Of a stretch of 64,000 nt of DNA, positions 56,507 to 64,000 are shown one piece after another (within the stretch, counting starts at the first letter, position 1; each line of letters opens with the position of its first letter). The stretch lies in contig JAVSML010001078.1 of NCBI GenBank assembly GCA_038503035.1, positions 317,972 to 381,971 on the forward strand. Direction: 5' to 3'. Source of the DNA: Crocodylus rhombifer. Lineage: Eukaryota > Chordata > Crocodylia > Crocodylidae. Position numbers and translations under genes: made by a program. The notes under the pieces are model-generated. The model saw only the letters and a list, made by a program, of their open reading frames with translations. It searched no databases and was not told the origin of the DNA.

Positions 56507-57424
56507 ACCTCTGTCACTAATAGGGAAAGGACCAAAGAAGAAAGTTTGGCTCGTGGTCAATGAGAATTCACAACTCTGAGTGATGTGGCTACAGCCTCTT
56601 TGTAAAAGGATCAGTATCTTGCGACCTTCAGCTGAATCTCTTCCCTCCACTCCCCCTCCCTCACTTTTCAGGATATATTCTTGATAAAGCTCACTAATTT
56701 GGACTAGATAAGAAAACAGAGGCAGAAGAAACCCTGAATACAGTCCAAGCAGCCACCAGATCTGTTCTATTATTTGCAGAGCGTCCTGAACAGGGCCCGG
56801 CCTGAGCTGTGCTGAGATGATATTGTACTTACTAAAAATAGGAAGTTGTTTAGTCCCCCGTCCCTCTTGATAACATTTTATTTTTAATCTAAGGTTTTGT
56901 TTGACCTTGAGCTAAAAATGAGCAAAAGCTGCCTTGACCAAATTCCAAGTAACACGGAAGATAACGCCGTGCTGCGGGGAGCTGGGATTCACTGAGACGG
57001 TTGTATTGGCGGGTAGGGTCTGGTTCCTGTTGTGCAGCAGGAGCTCCTTGGCTTTGGGTGATTGCTGGACAACCCCCCGCCTGGACCCTCTCGGGCTTCC
57101 CCCTGAAGCCTACGTCCAAGAAACACCACTGGCAGCAACAGCCATCAGCACCGACAGCTGTGTGTAATGTGCTGCTCATTGAAGAATTGTATCTTGGAGC
57201 AACACGGACAGTGATCGATATTATCCCCACCAACATATGGCGCCAGTGGTCCATCCACTAAAAGGCACAGGCTGGCAGAGAGGCCCTTCTTAAGCCTAAA
57301 AATGGTCTCTGTAGGTCAGAGTCGATGCCCGATATCACGGTGAGCTATTGGAAGATCTCAAATTAATTGCCTGTCCCGTGTAGGTCTCATATCTCCAAGG
57401 GCCTTCTGGGCCTGCGCCAGATGT
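56507..57424. other. No gene or repeat recognised
   Basis: Unique-looking sequence. Confidence 0.35.
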
Positions 57425-57605
57425 TCCATAAATGCGCTTGACCTAAATCAGTTTAGTCTGATACTACGTCCAACCAGGTTTATCTTAAACTAGTTTCAGC
57501 CATTTTGAAAGTGGTTTAAGTGCCCTGAACTTCCGTTCTGATACAGGTTTAAACTGGTGTCGGATCACTTAAACCGGTTTATATGTAACTTCTGTCCCTA
57601 GCCTT
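57425..57605 (-). repeat. Probable dispersed DNA-element fragment
   Basis: Repeated GTTTAAACTGG / AAACTAGTTT / AAACCGGTTTA words and the end ATATGTAACTTCTGTCCCTAG look like a sauropsid non-autonomous DNA repeat, read best on the minus strand from GGGACAGAAGTTACATATAA. No second terminus is identified. Confidence 0.45.
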
Positions 57606-60600
57606 AGTCTGCAGTGTGCAATGGGACCTGTCGAAGCTAAGAACGTGGGGGAGGGAGGTCTAGAAGAGCGGTTGTGGCCAGTCCCCCATGTACACAGGCA
57701 ACAGAGGTCCAAAAAGGTCGGCAAGAAGGTCCGCTCCAGCCCCTCTCCCATGCTGCAGCCATAAAGCATGCTAAGAAATCCCGGTATAATATCCCAGCAG
57801 AAAAAAGCAAGATTAACAAAGATGCTACCAGCACTCAGGCCACTGCATTGGTAGGGAGTGATGTAGATAAAATATGCCCAGGTGGGCCTGAGAAGTGGAC
57901 CGTGCCTCGTGCTATCGAAGACACATTCATCCCAAACCATCACCGGAGCCACATCCGACTTAGCTTGCTCCTGTGAAAATTGCAACCGTTTCTAATGGCT
58001 ATCATCAATGCTTCCAGATAAGGCTCAACAATTGTCTTTGGAATGACTAGAAATGTGCAGAGACCCCAGGGGCATAAATGCAGGGTTAACAAACAGTGTC
58101 CCGACCCAGTATGGAGAAGGATGTGAGCAAATCACTGAGCTGCTCTGAAAAACAAACTTACTAGTGACTCCGGGACTCCAGCTAGCTGTTTGGAAATGCA
58201 AAGTCCATGTGATCTGCTTTACCATTCATCCCAGGAGGATCTTAATTTCCACCCCTTCCCATCCATACCAGCTGGGTCCCCGTTGCTAGCACATTCAAAC
58301 TCCAGGAAACCCACACAGATGTTTTCGTGGACAAAGCCGAGTCCCTTTCCTTGCCAGGACTCACACTGGGTTTTCCTTAGGAGCAAATGTATCTGTCGCT
58401 TCTAAGGCAATGTGGTTTTGGAGTAGCTCTAATTTAATCTGAAGCTGAGAAACAAAATCCTCCCAACCTGTCTGTTCTATTCTCCTCACCCTAAACAATT
58501 CTGACAGTAAAACAGCTATTATTCATCTCTAAATGGACTTGGACTCACAACCCAGTGCACCCCCACCTCTGGCATTAATTCATGCCTGAATCTTGTTCAG
58601 ACCAGCTACTCTTTCTCTCTCTCCTCTTTTCTTTCTTTCTTAACTCCAGGGCCGGACTATACAGCCTCTTCTGACTGTTATACCAATACTCAACTCTCTA
58701 GCTACTTATAGTTCAAATAAATAATTTAGGATTTCCAAACTTGCTGGCAGAAAACACTCTTCCCGCATAAGCACACTGTAGAGCCATGGTATTTCCGATG
58801 CTGGACCATCCCCAGATGAATTTGGAAATCAAGCTGGAGCTGTAGGCATTGCGTTTTTGGAGCAGGTATGTTATGCAGGTGACAGCTCGGTCTCGTGTGT
58901 GCACTGAAGGGTCACAGGAGGGCATCGGGTCCTACGTGGCACGTGCACAAGCTCATGCATGTGGGTTTCATATGCATATGTACCAGGCTGGAGATCTACC
59001 TGGTATGGGGCGACGTAACAGAGCAGACTTTTTGGGTCAGAGAAACCATAAACCCAGTTGAAATAACCCCTTTGCAGGTGGGACTCCTCCTATGGGGATG
59101 AGCCCCAATCAACCCACCCTCTTCCTGGTCCCCGGTGTAAGGAGAAAGGTCTGGGCCATGGGGAATAGAGGCTGCTGTGATTCCCCATCTTCTGTTCCCA
59201 TTCCTGCCAGCCTGTTTAACATAGAAAAGCTTCAAATCTAGTCCACAACACCTCCAAGCACACGGGGCAAAGAGATACATGGGCACCAAGCTCAAGTGAG
59301 TGGAGGCACCAGATGGAGAGCCATAGCTGCTCTGGTCCAAGGGGTCATGAGCCTTTAAATGACTTTAGTGGAGCCATTCGATGTTGTGGGCCCCTACACC
59401 CTTTATCCAGCTGGTTTCTTGGGGTTGTTAACTTCTGGGGACAAGCACGCCCTCTCAGTGTGTGCAGTGCCTGATGCAACAAGGCCTAGATTTAGCTGGG
59501 GAACCTGTGAGCTAGTGCTGATCTGCCCATGCATGCATAATAATTTCCATGCACAGCTTGGGATGTTGGTGCCAAATTGTAGGCATCCACCTTGGAAAGT
59601 TTGTGCCAAAGCCTTTTATCTGAGTACACTGGAACGCTCCAGATCCAGAAGTAAAAGAGCCCCAATTCGTGCCAACCCAGTTGTGCTTTGGCAAAACCCA
59701 AGCCCAGAGGCCTCTGTCTCTCCTTTAAAGATATATTTCTTGCCTGCAGCTACAGGAGTCACCACACAATCGAGTTACCTCGTACCATTCCCTCGTAGCG
59801 AAGGTAGGAGTCTGTACCCTTGCCATCGACGTGCTCACGTGGAAAAATGTGGCATCGAACTCCTTCAAAGACAATTTCCCCCTCAAGAAGTTTCTGCAGT
59901 ACTCACCTGCTCGCTCTGCAGGCTCCTGGGAACCCCTCGCATCGCGCTGCAAGCTTTTGGCATGCTGTTTTGCACTGTTTATTTTACTCCAAATTTATGG
60001 CTGCCTTTTTTTCCTGGTTGAACTGCCAGTAGCAGCAGCAGGGAGTATCCCGGCTTCCCAGAGTCCATGTGTGCATCGTCTGCAGAGGTGCCACCGCTAA
60101 AATCTGGTGCCTCTCAACGTGAAGAACCATGGCCCATCTGCAGAGCTGCTCAGATCTTGGTCTTCTTGAGTTCATGCCTCTGTCAGCCTTCTTCCAGCGC
60201 CGCTACCCTCCACTGCTGCTATTCTCCACCACGAGAGTTTCCCCTCATGCCATGAGGACTGATGCTCCAGCAGGCTGCAACGGGTTAAATAATATGACTA
60301 TGTGCAAAGCTGGGAATAACAAGAAGCCATGCAGAAATACCTGGCTAATAATTGCCAGTGTATTTATAGCTCAGGACAGTTATAAGAGAAACAAACCCTG
60401 TAGCAGCGCTCACTTTGGAGGGAGTCTGTGCATTGCAAATGCCTCATTGACCAGAGCAGCTCAGCTCTTCACCCTGCAGCGTGCCGTCCTGACAGGCTTG
60501 GTGCCGGTGGCTTGGTGATGGGCTGTTTCTAACTGTCCCCAACCCATATCACTGTGGGACTGACCACCGGCACACAAAATTGGCATGGATGGGAATTAGG

Positions 60601-61185
60601 ACCCAGGTAAAAGGAAAGATCCACCCATCCCTAGTGCACCCATTGCCAAACTACCTGGGGGCCAACTCAGGTCCTTTGGAAACTTCACCCACAACCCAGC
60701 GCTGGCTTTTGATTTGAATCTGAGCTCATGATGAAGGAGTCTTAAGGCTGGAGGGGTTCAATTGAGACCTCTTATAGAAACAGGGGCCAAAGCATGAACC
60801 CAAATCTCCTCAACACCTGAGCAGAATCAGAGCCACCACTCTCACTCAGACCTCTGATCCACATTAAACTTTTTTTCAGAGCTGTGCCAAGCACATCTTG
60901 GTGGAGGAAAAACACTTGGCAAGGCATGTGCTAAGTCGCACAGAGGCTGGTGGGCTGAAAACATCCAGGGCACCGAGTGGTACCAGGAATTTTAAGCGAT
61001 TTCTACAGTCGAGTGGATTTCTCAGGGCAGTTCCCAAAAAGGGAAACCATTTAACCATGTTCTGGTGAGAACTTTTCCACATTTTTCTCAGGATTTCTCT
61101 TAAAGACGTGAGAGCTGGGGGCCTTCTCTCCCCAGCAATCAGATTCAAGCAATGCACGCAGATTCATTTTTATGCAACATATCAT
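57606..61185. other. ~3.6 kb without recognisable repeats; one 220-codon open frame
   Basis: A 220-codon plus-strand ATG frame at 59359-60021 is the longest open frame outside the long CR1 linker frame. I recognise no domain, signal peptide or splice context, and its codon make-up looks non-coding. The rest of the interval shows no named feature. Confidence 0.35.
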
Positions 61186-61496
61186 CATCAACAATGAGGG
61201 TGGGAAGGGAGCTCACGTCTAGTCCAGCCCCCTGCTCCAAGCAGGACCAGCCCCAACTACATCATCCCAGACAAGGCTAGGCTTAGCTAAGTCTTAAAAA
61301 ACTGCAGGGATGGAGATCCACCAGCTCTTCCAGTGCTCATGAGAAAGTTCTTCCTAATATCCAACCTCAACTTCCCTTGCTGCAGCCTGAGCCCATTGCT
61401 CCTTGTCCTGTCATCTGCCCCCACTGAGACCAGCCCAGCCCCATCCTCTTTGCAGCCCCCGGCAGGGAGGGGAAGGCTGCTATTCAATCCCCCTCC
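61186..61496 (-). mobile_element. CR1: CR1 3'-end fragment with small deletions
   Basis: Reverse complement of a CR1 end (ATCATCAACAATGAGGGTGG, AAGCAGGACCAGCCCCAACT). The minus-strand frame has KLRLDIRKNFLM, and part of the KHWSRLP segment is missing. Upstream end at the CCCCCTCCGTCTTGTC junction. Confidence 0.88.
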
Positions 61497-61531
61497 GTCT
61501 TGTCTTGTCTTGTCTTGTCTTGTCTCATCTT
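61497..61531. repeat. (CTTGT)n microsatellite
   Basis: Five to six CTTGT units starting in the CR1 word CCGTCTT, so the array grew from CR1 sequence. Confidence 0.85.
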
Positions 61532-61534
61532 GTG

Positions 61535-62190
61535 CAACTGGAAGGACCACTAGGCTGTAGTTTCCTCTGAAAGTATGTTGTATCTTATATATACATATTT
61601 CACTTCCCAAGGGGCCTGTATGACCCCTCACAAGCATCTGTGTTGGGGGACAGTCCCAGCCGGGAGAGGGGAAGAGAAAAGTGGGGAGAAAAACCCAAAG
61701 TTGTACCTGAAAACCGACTGCGGAGCCAGAGAGCAGAAGATAACACAGACATCGGAAGCAAAGAAAGACAGCAGGAGAGAGAGAGAGAAAGAGGCAGGGT
61801 AGAGGGCAATGCCTTCAGTAGTTCAACTTTTTCCTGGGGCCCTAAGTGGTGGTATTTCCACTGCCCCCCCCCCGATATTTTTGCACCAATTCTGAGCCAG
61901 GCCAGTCTCATCTGGGATTTCACTAACTTGGTTGGTGCTTCGGTCTCCATCACGTTCATGGTGCAGATGTGAAATGCAGAGACAAGAGCTGCCTGGTCAG
62001 CACAGATTGCCTTTCCTGGCATCTTCCCAGCTGTCTCCGGCCAACCATCCCCGGACTCGTCCTCTACTTAGCCATGCTACCCCGATGCTTTCTCTTCCCC
62101 TACAAACAAGTGGGAGTGGGTGGTAGCTGGTGTCCCCTGGACTGGCATCTCTAGATGGTCTGGTGCCTGTTTTCCCACATCCTCCTGGTT
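61535..62190. other. No gene; purine-rich tract 61660-61800
   Basis: 61660-61800 is strongly A/G-biased on the plus strand (GAGAGGGGAAGAGAAAAG, GGAGAGAGAGAGAAAGAGG), ending before a poly-C run at 61865-61874. No exon is identifiable. Confidence 0.45.
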
Positions 62191-62194
62191 CTTA

Positions 62195-62335
62195 CAACAA
62201 GGAAGGAAGCGGGAAGACTGAATAGGCTGGGACTCTTCATTTTAAAGGAGGACACAATAGAGGTCTATAAAATCCTGAATGCTGGGAAGAAACTAGAGAT
62301 CCACCGCTCCCCATAGCAGAACTGGGGGACAACTA
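62195..62335 (+). mobile_element. Old L3/CR1-like fragment
   Basis: GACTGAATAGGCTGGGACTCTT, AAAGGAGGACACAATAGAGG and TCTATAAAATCCTGAATG follow the ORF2 C-terminal order of L3-type elements (LFSL..RR..GD.I..YK.L). Confidence 0.6.
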
Positions 62336-62337
62336 AT

Positions 62338-62404
62338 TCATAGATGCTTGGGTGCTAGATGCTAGGGTCGGAAGGGACCTCAATAGATCATCGAGTCCGA
62401 CCCC
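62338..62404 (-). mobile_element. CR1: Very short CR1 3' end
   Basis: TCATAGATGCTTGGGTGC, GGTCGGAAGGGACCTCAATAG and ATCATCGAGTCCGACCCCC are the reverse complement of the last ~65 bp of CR1. A few AAATG repeats (62406-62421) follow. Confidence 0.8.
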
Positions 62405-62475
62405 CAAATGAAATGAAATGACTGGGAGGTGGGTTTTCAACCTAAGCAAAGGCCAAGTCCTGTTCACACCGTGTC

Positions 62476-62559
62476 AGACAAGGCTCTTTGGGTGAATCTG
62501 ATCTCTTTTATTAGATCAGCTTAATAAAAGAGATCAGATTCACCCAAACAGCCTTGTCT
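62476..62559. repeat. Near-perfect inverted repeat (38-bp arms, 8-bp loop)
   Basis: Arms 62476-62513 and 62522-62559 pair at 37 of 38 positions around the loop GATCAGCT. Arm sequence begins AGACAAGGCTCTTTGGG. Beyond the right arm the sequence continues as the minus-strand dispersed repeat to about 62595; the left arm continues only a little. Confidence 0.92.
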
Positions 62560-62595
62560 GCCTATGTCCTTAGACCAACACAGCTACCACCTACA
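62522..62595 (-). repeat. Dispersed repeat of the GTAGC..TTTTATTA type
   Basis: The minus strand reads GTAGCTGTGTTGGTCTAAGG, then ACATAGGCAGACAAGGC and ATCTGATCTCTTTTATTA, matching 32036-32114 in order. The left arm of the inverted repeat is a second, oppositely oriented partial copy. Confidence 0.6.
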
Positions 62596-62599
62596 CCCC

Positions 62600-63110
62600 T
62601 TTCACACCATGCGTCTTTCGCTTGTGCAGCTCAAAGTGGTATAGATTTTGAGATGGATTTTGAGAACCAAGAAAGGTTTAAAGAGCCAGTCCCACCAGAA
62701 CAAAATACTCACAGCATAAGAAGACCTACATTTTAAAGAGCAAATTCATTTACAGCATACAAAAAAACTATAAACAACTAAACAGGACAGCTATGGCACA
62801 TCGAACACATGATTTTAATGTGCATTGCAAGTCATAACAATTTGATCAATATTTGAAAGCACTTGCATCTCAAACTAAGTCCTAAATCTTAAAAACTCTC
62901 TAACAGGTGGCCAGCACGTGAGGGAAGGGGCCTTCTGACCTTGGTTTCAATCTTAAGTTGCTAATTAGTGTCAGTGAGGTACACTTGCAAGGGGGCAATT
63001 CAACAAGAATCATAGTGCAGGATGGAAGAGCAAAGACCCCAAAGCGGACCTGGTTTTGGTATTGTGTTGCTTAGCTAAAATATTTTTTAAAATACTAAAT
63101 GGGGTGGGGT
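62600..63110. other. No gene or repeat recognised
   Basis: AT-rich, unique-looking sequence. Confidence 0.4.
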
Positions 63111-63114
63111 GGGG

Positions 63115-63140
63115 ATATGCATACATACACATATATACAT

Positions 63141-63172
<32 letters not shown>

Positions 63173-63361
63173 ATAGATATAGATACACACACACACACAT
63201 ACATATATTGACCTTATTAATATATATATTTATATATATGAATCTCATTAATATATGTGAATAGATATTAACCATGTATGTGTGTGTGTGAGTGTGTGTA
63301 TTAATAGATTAATTCGCAGGTTACAAGTTGTGCAAACATCCAGACTTTATATATATATATA
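63115..63361. repeat. Compound microsatellite region
   Basis: CATA/TATA-rich sequence from 63118, five to six GATA units (63152-63176), (CA)n at 63186-63199, ATATAT blocks to 63240, (TG)n at 63279-63299 and (TA)n at 63346-63361, separated by non-repetitive bits. Confidence 0.9.
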
Positions 63362-64000
63362 AGCATTCCTAATAGATGCTACTCTGATTAATAGTCATAG
63401 GGTTCTTCTTCCCAATATAAGCTTTATTTTGTCTAAAATTAGCTTTGCCTCTCACCAAGCTACCAATGTACTTGAGGCAGTCTTACAACCTTTACCCCGG
63501 TTTTTACTCCATACATTGTACTTGAATTCCCTACAATGGTTTCTGGGATCCAGTCTTAATCTGCGTGACTTGCTGCTGTTCGAGCTACTGGTGGCCTCTT
63601 GCCCTTCAACCCCAGCCTCAGCTAGGTCTCCTCTCACTATTTTGAATGTAAGCTTCACCCTGGCTTCGGACGCCGCCTCGAGAGGACATGGCATCCCAAA
63701 CGCTCACGGTGCCACGAGGTTTGCGCACGAGCACACAGAGATGCCGGCTGCGAGAGAGGGGCACAGGGCCAGGCGGGATTGAGGGGGTCTGCAAAGCTGT
63801 GCAAACTCCTGATCTGGGGTAGCAGAGAGGCAGTGGGATCAGCAGAGCTGGCGTGGTGAGAACCAGGACAGACCGGCCAGGTGGGACTGACAGCCCCTTC
63901 ACATCTGGGCAGCACCACAGCTGGATGCTGGGGTGACGAAGCCCTTGCAGAGCTCTCCATGCAACTGCCTGCACCCCTCTTGGTTGAATCCAGCCCCATC
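63362..64000. other. No gene recognised; CpG-containing end
   Basis: CpG density rises at 63665-63780. Overlapping frames of up to 118 codons on both strands have no recognisable domain. Confidence 0.35.

Noticed and set aside
1..64000. CRISPR array, operon, phage or bacterial defence system
   Set aside because: Repeat arrays here are minisatellites and transposon ends without spacers; no ribosome-binding-site-led gene series; sequence is vertebrate in every recognisable feature.
1..64000. tRNA, rRNA, snRNA or microRNA genes
   Set aside because: No cloverleaf with A/B boxes or known small-RNA core was recognised; inverted repeats are better explained as transposon arms, though structure prediction was not run.

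Overview
This window reads as gene-poor, non-coding nuclear DNA from a sauropsid vertebrate, most likely a crocodilian and less likely a turtle. The grounds are the dense CR1 LINE copies ending in octamer tails of the TCTATGAA / TTTCATAG type, many copies of a short inverted-repeat DNA element with CAGTGGGCAC...ACGTG termini, older L3/CR1-like and MIR-like relics, and the absence of recognisable exons, rRNA or tRNA genes. I found no host protein-coding gene, operon, CRISPR array or prokaryotic signal. Species is not provable from this sequence alone.

Layout. 1-10.2 kb: a DNA element, a GC-rich degenerate tandem repeat, a long minus-strand CR1 split by a foldback hAT element with a clean 8-bp target-site duplication, old L3-like pieces, and a DNA element split by a plus-strand CR1. 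10.2-25 kb: several DNA elements, a 132-bp palindrome, a degenerate telomere-like array (16.5 kb), a CR1-in-CR1 nest (19.3-20.7 kb) and CA/TA microsatellites. 25-35 kb: an internally deleted CR1, several CR1 3' ends, a 1.4-kb CR1 with a 9-bp duplication, a CpG cluster with an NRF1-like palindrome and a 21-bp minisatellite. 35.0-38.6 kb: a three-level nest, with a young plus-strand CR1 inside a minus-strand CR1 inside a minus-strand LINE of another clade. 39-43 kb: a CR1 in a DNA element, a Charlie-like hAT and a 51-bp minisatellite. 44.1-46.75 kb: a 2.5-kb CR1 that reaches into its endonuclease domain and is bracketed by 58-bp direct repeats. 47-64 kb: mostly unique DNA with scattered CR1 ends, MIR, a CpG-rich patch at 51.7-52.1 kb, a near-perfect inverted repeat at 62.5 kb and microsatellites.

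How the parts relate. The only coding sequence I can support is retrotransposon ORF2 (endonuclease and reverse transcriptase), and every copy is broken by stops, frameshifts or 5' truncation. The nests give relative ages: the non-CR1 LINE, the DNA elements and some CR1s came first; later CR1s landed in them; the least damaged CR1 family is represented at 36.2-38.0 kb and 8.0-10.1 kb. The strongest unexplained observations are the 58-bp duplication around one CR1, the palindromic repeats and the in-frame 51-bp tandem array. Boundaries of old repeats are approximate.
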